Below, piece by piece: positions 51,926 to 61,498 of a DNA stretch of 64,000 bases. Where the stretch lies: contig NZ_CP107935.1 in the NCBI RefSeq assembly GCF_036038375.1, positions 4,216,001 to 4,280,000 of the forward strand, read 5' to 3'. The stretch's first letter is position 1. Each line of letters begins with the position of its first letter. The translations under genes and the position numbers were made by a program. Source of the DNA: Streptomyces sp. NBC_00414 (lineage in GTDB: Bacteria > Actinomycetota > Actinomycetes > Streptomycetales > Streptomycetaceae). The notes beneath the pieces were generated by a model. That model saw only the letters and a program-made list of their open reading frames with translations. It did not search any database and was not told the DNA's origin.

Positions 51926-54106
51926 TCAGGACTTCGGTTCGAACGACTTTGTCAGCGTGCGCCACGTGTCCTTGCGAAGCCCGGTGTCCCACTTCGAGTC
52001 CTTCGCGGTGTACATGAGCGCATATCCCTGGCTGCCATTGACGACGAAGCCGCGGTCTATGGACCGGTATTTGGTACCGCTCTCCACATAGGTGAATTCC
52101 CAGTCGGCCGTGTTCCAGCCGCGGTAGTCCACCTTCTCTATTCGGATCCGCTGATACTCCGCCCGCCGCATGCTCCTCTCCTGGTTCGTCCAGTCGGCCA
52201 CCGGGTCGTCCTTGGGCGTCGTGGTCCAGCCGACCAGCAGCTTCTGCCCGTCGGGGCCGGCGAACCGGGAGCCGGCCGCACTCGTGGACTGGTATTTCCA
52301 ACCCTTGGGCAGGCCGATCGAGAACCCTTGCCCGTCCTTGTGCGTCGACTCGACTCCGCTGCCCGAACCGCTGTTGGAGCCACCGCCCGACCCACCCGAT
52401 CCGCTCGACTCGCCGGAAGCGCTCGCACTGGGAGAACTCTCCTTCGAGGCGCCGCCGCCGGAGGAGTCCGTCTTGTCGTCGTCCGAATCGGTGCCGCTGT
52501 TCTCGTCCTGCTTGGTATCGCTTCCCGCGTTCGCCCCACTGGACGTCGACTTGTCGTCGCCGCCCTTGTTCTCCTTGGCGCCCGAGCCGTCGTCGCCACC
52601 CAGCGTGACGGCGAGGATGGTACCGAGCACGGCCAGCGCCACGACGACGGCGATGATCACCAGCGCCCGCCGGGACACCACATCGGTGAGCGGCGCCCTG
52701 GAGGTGGTGCCCCGCGAGTACGCGGGCCGGGAATCGCCCGGACTTCCGCCCACCGCACTGGAGTTCAGCGCCGAAGCGGAAACGTCCCGGTTCTTCGCGG
52801 AAGCGGGCACACCGGCGCCCGCGGAACCGGACCCCGCACCACCGGCGGAGCCGGAACCAGAACCCGGAGGCGAACTCGAAGGCCACGGCGAAGGCGAAGG
52901 CGCCACGCCGGACGAAGCGGAAGCCGCGGGAGCCTCCGACGCCGAGGCCGAGGCAGGTGCCGACGCCGACGCCGAGGCGGCCTTCCCGCCCGACGTCTCC
53001 GCGGACCGGTCCGCGGCCACTCCGGTACCTGCCGCCGCGGCGGCAGCCCCCGCCGCTCCGGCCGCTCCGGCGCCCTTGCCCTTGCGCACGGAGCGCAGTG
53101 CCCCGCGCAGTCGGTCGCCCGGCTCCTCGCTCTTCCTGCCGGCGCCCGAAGTCCCCTTCTTGGAGGGGCTCTTCCTGTCAGGGCTCTCCGAGGGGAGGTC
53201 AGGCAACGGCACGACCTTGGTCGCGTCCACCGGCTCCGGCTCGTCCTTGGGCTCGGGCGTGTTGACGATCTCGGTGAGCATCGCCCGCGCCCCGGCGTCG
53301 TCGAGGCGCTGCTCGGGGTCCTTGACGAGGAGGCCGTAGATGACGTTCTCCAGCGGGCCCGCGTTCTTCGGCTGCTCCACCGGTTCCGTCATCACCGCGG
53401 TGAGCGTCGCGATGGCGGACCCCTTGTCGTACGGCGGCACGCCTTCCACCGCCGCGTACAGCAGGCCGCCGAGCGACCACAGGTCGGCCGCGGGGCCGGG
53501 CTTGTGCCCTCGCGCCCGCTCCGGCGAGATGTACGAGGGCGCGCCGACCAGCATGCCGGTCGAGGTGATGGACGGGTCGCCCTCGACCTGAGCGATGCCG
53601 AAGTCCGTGAGCACGACCCGGCCGTCCTTGCCGATGAGCACGTTCGACGGCTTCACGTCGCGGTGCAGGATGCCCTCGCGGTGCGCCGAGCGCAGCACGT
53701 CGAGAATGGCGAGGCCGACCTCGGCCGCGCGCCTCGAAGTGAGCAGCCCGTCCTCACGGATCACCTCGGCGAGGGACTTGCCCTCGACCAGTTCCATCAC
53801 GATCCACGGCCGGTCGTCCTCGTCGACCACGTCGTAGACGGTCACCGCGCTGTTGTTCCGGATCCGTGCGATCGCCTTGGCCTCGCGGAAGGTCCGGGTG
53901 ATCAGCCGACGCTTCTCGTCCTCGTCGATGCGCGGCGGCAACCGCAGTTCCTTCACGGCGACCGTGCGCCCCAGCGTCTCGTCCTCCGCCCGCCACACGG
54001 TGCCCATGCCGCCGCGGCCGAGGACTCCTCCCAGCCGGTACCGCCCGGCGAGGAGACGTCCACCATCGTCCTGACGGGATGCTCCCGCCTGCTCCGCCTC
54101 CGACAT
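51926..54106 (-). CDS. Receptor Ser/Thr protein kinase with long Ala/Ser-rich linker
   Basis: 726 residues. The kinase domain (about 20-280) is intact: GRGGMG, TVAVKELR, HRDVKPSNVLI and LTDFGIAQ. A 250-residue low-complexity linker follows (Ala/Ser/Gly/Pro runs, some acidic), with one membrane segment (LVIIAVVVALAVLGTILAV) and an extracellular Asp/Ser-rich spacer and domain with PKGWKY near its start. The ATG at 54106 has GAGGGG 5 bases upstream; in-frame starts to 54355 are longer and weaker. It lies 155 bp downstream of the next gene boundary and heads the kinase run next to glpD. Confidence 0.9.
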   Translation of the reverse strand: MSEAEQAGASRQDDGGRLLAGRYRLGGVLGRGGMGTVWRAEDETLGRTVAVKELRLPPRIDEDEKRRLITRTFREAKAIARIRNNSAVTVYDVVDEDDRPWIVMELVEGKSLAEVIREDGLLTSRRAAEVGLAILDVLRSAHREGILHRDVKPSNVLIGKDGRVVLTDFGIAQVEGDPSITSTGMLVGAPSYISPERARGHKPGPAADLWSLGGLLYAAVEGVPPYDKGSAIATLTAVMTEPVEQPKNAGPLENVIYGLLVKDPEQRLDDAGARAMLTEIVNTPEPKDEPEPVDATKVVPLPDLPSESPDRKSPSKKGTSGAGRKSEEPGDRLRGALRSVRKGKGAGAAGAAGAAAAAAGTGVAADRSAETSGGKAASASASAPASASASEAPAASASSGVAPSPSPWPSSSPPGSGSGSAGGAGSGSAGAGVPASAKNRDVSASALNSSAVGGSPGDSRPAYSRGTTSRAPLTDVVSRRALVIIAVVVALAVLGTILAVTLGGDDGSGAKENKGGDDKSTSSGANAGSDTKQDENSGTDSDDDKTDSSGGGASKESSPSASASGESSGSGGSGGGSNSGSGSGVESTHKDGQGFSIGLPKGWKYQSTSAAGSRFAGPDGQKLLVGWTTTPKDDPVADWTNQERSMRRAEYQRIRIEKVDYRGWNTADWEFTYVESGTKYRSIDRGFVVNGSQGYALMYTAKDSKWDTGLRKDTWRTLTKSFEPKS

Positions 54107-54515
54107 GCGTCCCCTCATGCAACCCGCCCTGACAGAGCCTCCATTGTCCCCCACCCGGCCACCGTCCGATGCCCCGGGTGCCTCTCCTGGAGGCGACGCT
54201 TCCCCGAACCGTCCCGCATCCGTCCCCCATCTGCCGCTCGGCCCCGGTCCTCCCCCGTCATGAGCTGCGACAAGGGGAGTTCTCGATGCCACCACCGAGG
54301 GTGTTACCGCCTCCGAAAGAGCGGGTACCCACTTCGCCCGCGCGGAAGCCACCACGAAATACGGGTCGCGCGCACGGCCGCCCCGGCGGCGGGCACCGAG
54401 CCCTGTCCGCCGCCGAGTTACGCCCCTTACCTGCTGGAACGACCGGGTTCCGAACAGAGATCCCGGTCCGGCACACTCGTTCGGGTGACGCTGATTCAGG
54501 TCGGGCCAGAGCGCC

Positions 54516-56222
54516 CTACAGCGGCACGATGTCCGGTGCTCCCAGCCGTGCCGCGTCGGCCGTCAGATCGTCCGGCTGGCGCTGCGACTCCCGCTCCGCC
54601 TCCACCCGCTTCTGGTAGTGCTCGACCTCGCGCTCGATCTGGTCCTTGTCCCAGCCGAGCACCGGCGCCATCAGCTCGGCGGCCTCCCGCGCGCTGCGCG
54701 TGCCCCGGTCGAAGGTCTCGATCGAGATGCGCGTGCGCCGCGTCAGCACGTCGTCCAGATGCCGTGCCCCCTCGTGCGAGGCGGCGTAGACGATCTCGGC
54801 GCGCAGGTAGTCGTCGGCCGCCGGCAGCGGATCGCCCAGCGTGGGGTCGGCGGTGATGAGGTCCAGTACTTCCTCGGCGAGTGACCCGTACCGGTTCAGC
54901 AGGTGCTCCACGCGCACCACGTGCAGGCCGGTCCGCGCCGCGATCCGTGCTCGCGCGTTCCACAGGGCCCGGTAGCCCTCGGCGCCGACCAGCGGGATGT
55001 CCTCGGTGACGCACTCGGCGACCCGCTGGTCGAGGCCGTGCACCGCCTCGTCCACCGCGTCCTTGGCCATCACCCGGTAGGTCGTGTACTTGCCGCCCGC
55101 CACGACCACGAGCCCCGGCGCCGGATGCGCCACGGTGTGCTCGCGCGACAGCTTGCTCGTGGCCTCCGACTCACCGGCGAGCAGGGGCCGCAGTCCCGCG
55201 TACACACCCTGTACGTCGTCGCGTGTCAGCGGCACCGCGAGCACCGAGTTCACATGCTCCAGCAGGTAGTCGATGTCGGCGCTGGACGCCGCGGGGTGCG
55301 CCTTGTCCAGGTCCCATTCGGTGTCCGTCGTCCCGATGATCCAGTGCCGGCCCCAGGGGATCACGAACAGCACGGACTTCTCGGTGCGCAGGATCAGTCC
55401 GCTCGTCGAGGTGATCCGGTCCTTCGGTACGACCAGATGGATGCCTTTGGAGGCCCGGACGTGGAACTGGCCCCGCTCCCCGACCATCGCCTGGGTGTCG
55501 TCCGTCCACACGCCGGTGGCGTTCACCACCTGCTTGGCGCGGATCTCGTACTCGCCGCCCCCTTCGACGTCCTGCACCGTGGCGCCGACGACGCGTTCAC
55601 CCTCGCGCAGGAAGCCTGTCACGCGCGCCCGGTTGGCGACCTTCGCCCCGTACGCCGCGGAGGTGCGCACCAGGGTCGCCACATAGCGGGCGTCGTCCAT
55701 CTGCGCGTCGTAGTACTGCAGCGCCCCGACGAGGGCGTCCTTCTTCAGGGCGGGGGCGACGCGCAGTGCGTGGCGCCGCGAGAGGTGGCGGTGCGTCGGC
55801 AGTCCGCGCCCGTGGCCGCGCGCCATCGACATCGCGTCGTACAGCGCGACGCCCGAACCGGCGTACAGCCGCTCCCAGCCCTTGTGCTGCAAGGGGTACA
55901 GGAACGCGACGGGTTTCACGAGGTGCGGTGCGAGCCGCTCCAGCAGGAGCCCGCGCTCCTTCAGCGCCTCCCGTACGAGCGCGAAGTCGAGCATCTCCAG
56001 ATAGCGCAGGCCGCCGTGGATCAGCTTGCTCGACCGGCTCGACGTGCCCGACGCCCAGTCACGCGCCTCGACCAGTCCGGTGGACAGTCCGCGGGTCACG
56101 GCGTCCAACGCGGTGCCCGCGCCCACCACGCCCGCTCCTACGACGAGCACATCCAGCTCGCGCTCGGCCATCGCCGCGAGTGACTCGGCGCGCTCCGCCG
56201 GTCCCAGTGTCGCTGTCCGCAC
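54516..56222 (-). CDS. glpD: Aerobic glycerol-3-phosphate dehydrogenase
   Basis: 568 residues. FAD-binding N-terminus GAGVVGAGTA, followed by GlpD blocks SSRSSKLIHGGLRYLE, GGKYTTYR and DEWDLDK-like segments. It oxidises sn-glycerol-3-phosphate to dihydroxyacetone phosphate at the membrane, passing electrons to quinone. The GTG at 56222 follows GGAGG at 5 bases. No glycerol kinase or facilitator lies next to it, so it is probably a stand-alone copy. Divergent from the sugar-dehydrogenase-like gene. Confidence 0.95.
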   Translation of the reverse strand: MRTATLGPAERAESLAAMAERELDVLVVGAGVVGAGTALDAVTRGLSTGLVEARDWASGTSSRSSKLIHGGLRYLEMLDFALVREALKERGLLLERLAPHLVKPVAFLYPLQHKGWERLYAGSGVALYDAMSMARGHGRGLPTHRHLSRRHALRVAPALKKDALVGALQYYDAQMDDARYVATLVRTSAAYGAKVANRARVTGFLREGERVVGATVQDVEGGGEYEIRAKQVVNATGVWTDDTQAMVGERGQFHVRASKGIHLVVPKDRITSTSGLILRTEKSVLFVIPWGRHWIIGTTDTEWDLDKAHPAASSADIDYLLEHVNSVLAVPLTRDDVQGVYAGLRPLLAGESEATSKLSREHTVAHPAPGLVVVAGGKYTTYRVMAKDAVDEAVHGLDQRVAECVTEDIPLVGAEGYRALWNARARIAARTGLHVVRVEHLLNRYGSLAEEVLDLITADPTLGDPLPAADDYLRAEIVYAASHEGARHLDDVLTRRTRISIETFDRGTRSAREAAELMAPVLGWDKDQIEREVEHYQKRVEAERESQRQPDDLTADAARLGAPDIVPL

Positions 56223-56494
56223 AGTTGCCTCCAGCTGTCTGTCGCGCCGGGCTCACCCGTACGGCGAAGCCCTGCTCACATCCCCCATGCCCAAATTCTG
56301 ACCGTGATGCCCCGCATCGGCCACCACCGGCGGTCCGCCTGTGGATATCTCTCGGCGACTCCCGGAGAAACACAACCATGCAATCCCGCATATCGGTCAT
56401 ATTTACTCCTAGTCTGACATTGCGCTCGCCCGTTCTGTCCACAGGGCTTGCGCCCTCGTCCCAGTCCGGCTACAGGGAAGGACGGCCCACCGCC

Positions 56495-57700
56495 ATGCCC
56501 GCAGATCTCGCCGTCATCGGCCTCGGCCAGCTCGGCCTGCCCCTGGCCCGGGCCGCCGCGACCACCGGCATCGCCACCCTCGGCTACGAGTGCGGCGACC
56601 CCGCACCCCTGGCCGCGGCCGACCTGCGCCGGATGCTCTCCACCGGATTCCGGCCGGCCACGGACCCGGCCGAGCTCGGCCGCGTACGCACCGCCGTCAT
56701 CTGCGCTCCGACCCCGCGCGGCGCGGACGGGACGCTCGACCTGGGGCAGGTGGCCTCCGCCGCCCGTACCCTGGCCGCGCACCTGCGCCCGCACACCACG
56801 GTGATCCTTGAGTCCCCCGTGTACCCGGGCACGACGGAGGAATTCCTCCGTCCGCTCCTCGAAGAGGGCTCCGGGCTCCGGGCGGGCCGCGACTTCCACC
56901 TCGCGTACTCGCCCAGCCGGGTGGATCCGGGCAATCGCGACCACGGCCCCGCCAACACCCCGAAGGTCATCGGCGGGCTCACCCCCGCGTGCACCGAGTC
57001 GGCCGCCGCGTTCTACGGCCGGCTCACCGACAAGGTCGTACGCGCGCGTGGCACCCGCGAGGCGGAGACCGTGCAGCTCCTGGAGACCAACTACCGGCAC
57101 GTCAACATCGCGCTGGTCAACGAGATGGCCGTCCTCTGCCACGACCTGGGCGTCGACCTGTGGGACGTCATCCGCTGCGCCGAGACCAAGCCGTTCGGCT
57201 TCCAGGCCTTCCGCCCCGGCCCCGGAGTGGGCGGCCACGCCGTCCCCCGCGACCTCGCGGGCCCGCGGACCCGCGCCCTGCGCATGGTCGAACTGGCCCA
57301 GCAGGTCAACGACCACATGCCCCGGTACGTCATCCAGCGCGCGGCCACGCTCCTCAACGAGCACGGCAAGTCGGCCCGCGGCGCGCGCGTGCTGCTCCTC
57401 GGCGTCACCTACAAGTCCGACCACGCCGACCAACAGGGCTCACCGGCCCAGGAGATCGCGACCCGGCTGATGGAACTGGGCGCCGCCGTCAGCTACCACG
57501 ACCCGCATGTCCCGTCCTGGAGCATCCTGGACCGCCCGGTCCCCCGGGTGGACTCCCTCTACGAGGCGGCAGCCGACGCGGACCTGACGATCCTGCTCCA
57601 GCAGCACCGCACGTACGACCTGCAGGGCCTGTCGGTGAAGGCCCAGCTCCTCCTGGACACCCGGGGAGCCACCCCCACGGGGGCGGCGCACAGACTGTGA
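56495..57700 (+). CDS. UDP-sugar/GDP-sugar dehydrogenase-like protein lacking the catalytic cysteine
   Basis: 401 residues with the three-domain fold of NDP-sugar 6-dehydrogenases: N-terminal NAD motif IGLGQLGLPLA, a central block TNYRHVNIALVNEMA and TKPFGF, and a C-terminal domain with VLLLGVTYKSDHADQQGSPA. These enzymes make uronic acids by a two-step oxidation through a thiohemiacetal on a Cys in GGHCIPVD. Here that motif is GGHAVPRD, with Ala249 in place of Cys. The protein may do only one oxidation step, or bind without oxidising. The ATG at 56495 has GGAAGGA some 14 bases upstream. Followed by a very strong terminator. Confidence 0.85.
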   Translation: MPADLAVIGLGQLGLPLARAAATTGIATLGYECGDPAPLAAADLRRMLSTGFRPATDPAELGRVRTAVICAPTPRGADGTLDLGQVASAARTLAAHLRPHTTVILESPVYPGTTEEFLRPLLEEGSGLRAGRDFHLAYSPSRVDPGNRDHGPANTPKVIGGLTPACTESAAAFYGRLTDKVVRARGTREAETVQLLETNYRHVNIALVNEMAVLCHDLGVDLWDVIRCAETKPFGFQAFRPGPGVGGHAVPRDLAGPRTRALRMVELAQQVNDHMPRYVIQRAATLLNEHGKSARGARVLLLGVTYKSDHADQQGSPAQEIATRLMELGAAVSYHDPHVPSWSILDRPVPRVDSLYEAAADADLTILLQQHRTYDLQGLSVKAQLLLDTRGATPTGAAHRL

Positions 57701-57704
57701 GGCA

Positions 57705-57745
57705 CGCGAAGGGGCCCGGTCACCGAGTGACCGGGCCCCTTCGCG
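57705..57745. terminator. Bidirectional terminator between sugar dehydrogenase and guaB3
   Basis: Perfect 19-bp stem CGCGAAGGGGCCCGGTCAC / GTGACCGGGCCCCTTCGCG, loop CGA, starting 4 bp after the stop at 57700 and ending 26 bp short of the convergent guaB3 stop at 57772. Confidence 0.9.
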
Positions 57746-57771
57746 TTCGTCGGCTCAAGCCGAGCGCGGCG

Positions 57772-58896
57772 TCACCGCTTGTGCTGGGCGTCCGCCACCG
57801 TGACCTCGACCCGCTGGAACTCCTTGAGTTCGCTGTAGCCGGTCGTGGCCATCGCGCGGCGCAGGGCGCCGAAGAAGTTCATGGAGCCGTCGGGCGTGTG
57901 CGAGGGGCCGAGGAGGACCTCCTCGATCGTGCCGACGGTGCCGAGGTCGACCTTCTTGCCACGCGGCAGCTCGTCGTTGACGGCCTCCATGCCCCAGTGG
58001 TGGCCCCGGCCGGGCGCGTCCGTCGCGCGGGCGAGCGGGGAGCCCATCATCACCGAGTCGGCGCCGCAGGCGATCGCCTTGGGCAGGTCGCCGGACCAGC
58101 CGACACCGCCGTCCGCGATCACGTGCACGTACCGGCCGCCGGACTCGTCCATGTAGTCACGGCGGGCCGCGGCCACGTCGGCGACGGCGGTGGCCATCGG
58201 GACCTGGATGCCCAGGACGTTGCGCGTGGTGTGCGCGGCGCCGCCGCCGAAGCCCACCAGGACACCGGCCGCGCCGGTGCGCATCAGGTGCAGGGCCGCC
58301 GTGTACGTGGCGCAGCCGCCGACGATGACCGGGACGTCCAGCTCGTAGATGAACTGCTTCAGGTTCAGCGGCTCGGAGGCACCGGAGACGTGCTCCGCCG
58401 AGACCGTCGTACCGCGGATGACGAAGATGTCGACGCCCGCGTCCACGACGGCCTTGGAGAACTGGGCGGTGCGCTGCGGGGAGAGCGCCGCCGCGGTGAC
58501 CACGCCCGAGTCGCGCACCTCCTTGATGCGCATCCCGATCAGCTCCTCCTTGATCGGAGCCGCGTAGATCTCCTGGAGCCGACGGGTGGCGGTCTCCGCG
58601 TCCAGCTCCACGATCTCGTCGAGGAGGGACTGCGGGTCCTCGTGCCGCGTCCACAGGCCTTCGAGGTTGAGGACGCCCAGACCGCCCAGCTCCCCGATGC
58701 GGATGGCGGTCGCCGGAGAGACCACCGAGTCCATGGGAGCCGCCAGGAACGGCAGCTCGAAGCGGTAGGCGTCGATCTGCCAGGCGATCGAGACCTCCTT
58801 CGGGTCGCGCGTACGGCGGCTCGGGACGACGGCGATGTCGTCGAAGGCATACGCCCGGCGGCCGCGCTTGCCGCGCCCGATCTCGATCTCAGTCAC
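57772..58896 (-). CDS. guaB3: GuaB3 family IMP dehydrogenase-related protein
   Basis: 374 residues, shorter than true IMP dehydrogenase because it lacks the CBS pair. The TIM barrel blocks are present (LPFLAAPMDSVVS, GGLGVLNLEGLW, VIVGGCATYTAALHL, VIADGGVGWSGDL). The IMP-dehydrogenase cysteine loop GPGSICTTR is replaced by FGGGAAHTTRNVLGIQ, so the active-site Cys is missing, as in the GuaB3 group. The substrate is not established. ATG at 58896 with weak upstream signal. Followed on this strand by the terminator above; guaB lies upstream. Confidence 0.9.
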   Translation of the reverse strand: MTEIEIGRGKRGRRAYAFDDIAVVPSRRTRDPKEVSIAWQIDAYRFELPFLAAPMDSVVSPATAIRIGELGGLGVLNLEGLWTRHEDPQSLLDEIVELDAETATRRLQEIYAAPIKEELIGMRIKEVRDSGVVTAAALSPQRTAQFSKAVVDAGVDIFVIRGTTVSAEHVSGASEPLNLKQFIYELDVPVIVGGCATYTAALHLMRTGAAGVLVGFGGGAAHTTRNVLGIQVPMATAVADVAAARRDYMDESGGRYVHVIADGGVGWSGDLPKAIACGADSVMMGSPLARATDAPGRGHHWGMEAVNDELPRGKKVDLGTVGTIEEVLLGPSHTPDGSMNFFGALRRAMATTGYSELKEFQRVEVTVADAQHKR

Positions 58897-58952
58897 GTGT
58901 GTGGCCTTTCCCTCTTCGGTTCTGCGCGTTCCAGTATCCCCGACGCATACGA

Positions 58953-58987
58953 CGAGGGCGGTCCCGGAGCCTCCGGGACCGCCCTCG
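58953..58987 (-). terminator. Terminator between guaB and guaB3
   Basis: 15-bp perfect stem CGAGGGCGGTCCCGG / CCGGGACCGCCCTCG with a 5-nt loop AGCCT, 48 bp after the guaB stop at 59035 (minus strand). It separates guaB from guaB3. Confidence 0.85.
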
Positions 58988-59034
58988 GGTGAGTTCCACG
59001 CACGCGTGGACCCTCTTTACGACTGCTGGTACGA

Positions 59035-60540
59035 CTACTGGCCGCGGCTGTAGTTCGGTGCCTCGACGGTCATCTGGATGTCGTGCGGGTGGCTCTCCTT
59101 GAGGCCCGCCGACGTGATCCGCACGAAACGGCCCTTGGTCTCCATCTCGTCGATGGAGGCGGCGCCGACATAGCCCATCGTCTGGCGCAGCCCGCCGACG
59201 AGCTGGTGCAGCACGTTGCCCAGCGGGCCGCGGTAGGGCACCTGGCCCTCGATGCCCTCGGGCACGAGCTTGTCGTCGGAGGCCACCTCGGCCTGGAAGT
59301 AGCGGTCCTTCGAGTACGACTTGCCCTGGCCGCGGGACTGCATGGCCCCGAGCGAGCCCATGCCGCGGTACGACTTGAACTGCTTGCCGTTGATGAAGAG
59401 CAGCTCGCCGGGCGACTCCTCGCAGCCGGCGAGGAGGCTGCCGAGCATCACCGTGTCGGCGCCGGCGGCCAGCGCCTTGCCGATGTCTCCGGAGTACTGC
59501 AGACCGCCGTCCCCGATCACCGGGACACCGGCGGCGCGGGCCGCGAGGGCCGCTTCGTAGATGGCGGTGACCTGCGGTACGCCGATACCGGCGACGACGC
59601 GGGTCGTACAGATCGAGCCGGGGCCCACGCCCACCTTGACGCCGTCGACACCGGCGTCGATCAGCGCCTGGGCGCCGTCGCGGGTGGCCACGTTGCCGCC
59701 GATGACGTCGACGCCGACGCTCGACTTGATCTTCGCCATCCAGTTGAGGGCGTTGCTGTTGTGCCCGTGCGAGGTGTCGACGATCAGGAAGTCCACCCCG
59801 GCCTCGGCGAGCGCCTGGGCCCGCTCAAGGGCTTCGGGGCTGGCGCCCACGGCGGCGCCGACGAGGAGGCGGCCCTCGGCGTCCTTCGCGGCGTTCGGGT
59901 ACTTCTCGGCCTTGACGAAGTCCTTGACCGTGATGAGGCCCTTGAGGATGCCCGCGTCGTCGACCAGCGGAAGCTTCTCGATCTTGTGGCGGCGCAGCAG
60001 CTCCATGGCGTCGTTCCCGGAGATGCCGACCTTGCCGGTGACCAGCGGCATCGGGGTCATGACCTCGCGCACCTGACGGGAGCGGTCGGTCTCGAAGGCC
60101 ATGTCGCGGTTGGTGACGATGCCGAGCAGCTTGCCGTTGCCGTCGGTGACGGGGACACCGCTGATGCGGAACTTGGCGCACAGCGCGTCGGCCTCGCCCA
60201 GCGTCGCGTCCGGGTGCACCGTGATCGGGTCGGTGACCATGCCGGACTCGGAGCGCTTCACGAGGTCGACCTGGTTGACCTGGTCCTCGATGGAGAGGTT
60301 CCGGTGCAGTACGCCGACGCCGCCCTGACGGGCCATGGCGATCGCCATCCGGGACTCGGTGACCTTGTCCATCGCCGCGGAGAGCAGCGGGATGTTCACG
60401 CGCACGTTGCGGGAGATGCGGGACGAGGTGTCGACCGCGTTGGGCAGCACTTCCGATGCGCCCGGCAGCAGCAGCACGTCGTCGTAGGTCAGCCCGAGCG
60501 TCGCGAATTTCTCGGGCACTCCGTCGACGTTTGCAGTCAT
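59035..60540 (-). CDS. guaB: Inosine-5'-monophosphate dehydrogenase
   Basis: 501 residues. It converts IMP to XMP, the committed step to GMP. The TIM barrel is interrupted by a tandem CBS pair (about 100-213). The catalytic loop GPGSICTTRVV has Cys311, and the NAD-binding IADGG-like block GDGGLQYSGDIGKAL follows. The active-site flap has GSLGAMQSRGQGKSY. The ATG at 60540 has GGGGAAGG upstream. Supplies guaA in this window. A sigma-factor gene lies next on the same strand. Confidence 0.97.
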   Translation of the reverse strand: MTANVDGVPEKFATLGLTYDDVLLLPGASEVLPNAVDTSSRISRNVRVNIPLLSAAMDKVTESRMAIAMARQGGVGVLHRNLSIEDQVNQVDLVKRSESGMVTDPITVHPDATLGEADALCAKFRISGVPVTDGNGKLLGIVTNRDMAFETDRSRQVREVMTPMPLVTGKVGISGNDAMELLRRHKIEKLPLVDDAGILKGLITVKDFVKAEKYPNAAKDAEGRLLVGAAVGASPEALERAQALAEAGVDFLIVDTSHGHNSNALNWMAKIKSSVGVDVIGGNVATRDGAQALIDAGVDGVKVGVGPGSICTTRVVAGIGVPQVTAIYEAALAARAAGVPVIGDGGLQYSGDIGKALAAGADTVMLGSLLAGCEESPGELLFINGKQFKSYRGMGSLGAMQSRGQGKSYSKDRYFQAEVASDDKLVPEGIEGQVPYRGPLGNVLHQLVGGLRQTMGYVGAASIDEMETKGRFVRITSAGLKESHPHDIQMTVEAPNYSRGQ

Positions 60541-60820
60541 GACACCTTCCCCAAATGGCCTTGATCGGTGCGGATGTCCATGCTAACGGGAAGCATGGCC
60601 GTCTCATTCCACGGTTGCGGATGCCCCTGGGCCTCGTGGATTCGTACGGGCCGGGCGGCTGCCCCGTTCATCGGGCGCCGCGCCCATCCAGGAGCCGGAT
60701 CCAGGACGGGCGCCGTCCCGCACCGCGGCTCCGCGCCCCGCCCTGACGGCAGCAAGAATTTGCCGTACCGATGCGTACCGATGACGAAGGCGCGCACCGA
60801 CGGCAGGGGAAAGGGATCTC

Positions 60821-61498
60821 CTACTGCTCGGCCAACGCCCTGAGGCGGCTGAGCGCCCGGTGCTGGGCGACCCGGACCGCGCCGGGTGACATTCCCAACA
60901 TCTGTCCGGTCTCCTCGGCCGTGAGGCCCACCGCGATCCTCAGCAGGAGCAGTTCGCGCTGGTTCTCGGGGAGGTTGGCCATCAGCTTCTTCGCCCACTC
61001 GGCGTCGCTGCTGAGGAGCGCGCGCTCCTCGGGGCCGAGCGAGTCGTCCGGCCGCTCGGGCATCTCGTCCGACGGCACGGCCGTCGAACCGGGATGACGC
61101 ATCGCGGCCCGCTGCAGGTCGGCCACCTTGTGACCGGCGATGGCGAAGACGAAGGCCTCGAAGGGGCGCCCGGTGTCCTTGTAGCGCGGCAACGCGAGCA
61201 GCACCGCTACGCAGACCTCCTGCGCCAGGTCCTCCACGAAGTGCCGCGCGTCACCCGGAAGCCGGGACAGACGCGTACGGCAGTAGCGGATGGCGAGCGG
61301 GTGGACATGGGCGAGGAGATCGTGTGTGGCCTGCTCGTCGCCCTCGACCGCGCGATGAACGAGCGCACCAATCACCCCATGGGCATTAGCCGCCTCGTCG
61401 TCACGCATCGGTCCATGGTGCCTTGGCGTCGTTCGATCCGTGGCACCGCGTCCGTAGTTGTGCACCGAAGCGTTATGAGCAGGTGCGCCGGAACTCAT
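60821..61498 (-). CDS. shbA: ECF sigma factor ShbA/SigD
   Basis: 225 residues. Region 2 (about 50-120) has ARHFVEDLAQEVCVAVLLALP and DTGRPFEAFVFAIAGHKVADLQR; region 4 (about 165-220) has LPENQRELLLLRIAVGLTAEETGQ and PGAVRVAQHRALSRL. In Streptomyces this factor (ShbA in S. griseus) drives transcription of hrdB, the principal sigma factor (family knowledge, from memory). The ATG at 61498 is used with GGAGGG upstream; a start at 61408 (MRDDEAAN) or 61549 is possible. The location beside bldM and whiD fits a growth/development link. Confidence 0.88.
   Translation of the reverse strand: MSSGAPAHNASVHNYGRGATDRTTPRHHGPMRDDEAANAHGVIGALVHRAVEGDEQATHDLLAHVHPLAIRYCRTRLSRLPGDARHFVEDLAQEVCVAVLLALPRYKDTGRPFEAFVFAIAGHKVADLQRAAMRHPGSTAVPSDEMPERPDDSLGPEERALLSSDAEWAKKLMANLPENQRELLLLRIAVGLTAEETGQMLGMSPGAVRVAQHRALSRLRALAEQ

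Noticed and set aside
52328..54856. Plus-strand 842-codon frame opposite a kinase
   Set aside because: Shadow of the kinase gene; no start signal or recognisable domain.
57772..58896. guaB3 as a decayed guaB copy
   Set aside because: Loss of Cys and CBS is a shared feature of a conserved family, not pseudogene decay; the frame is full and well conserved.
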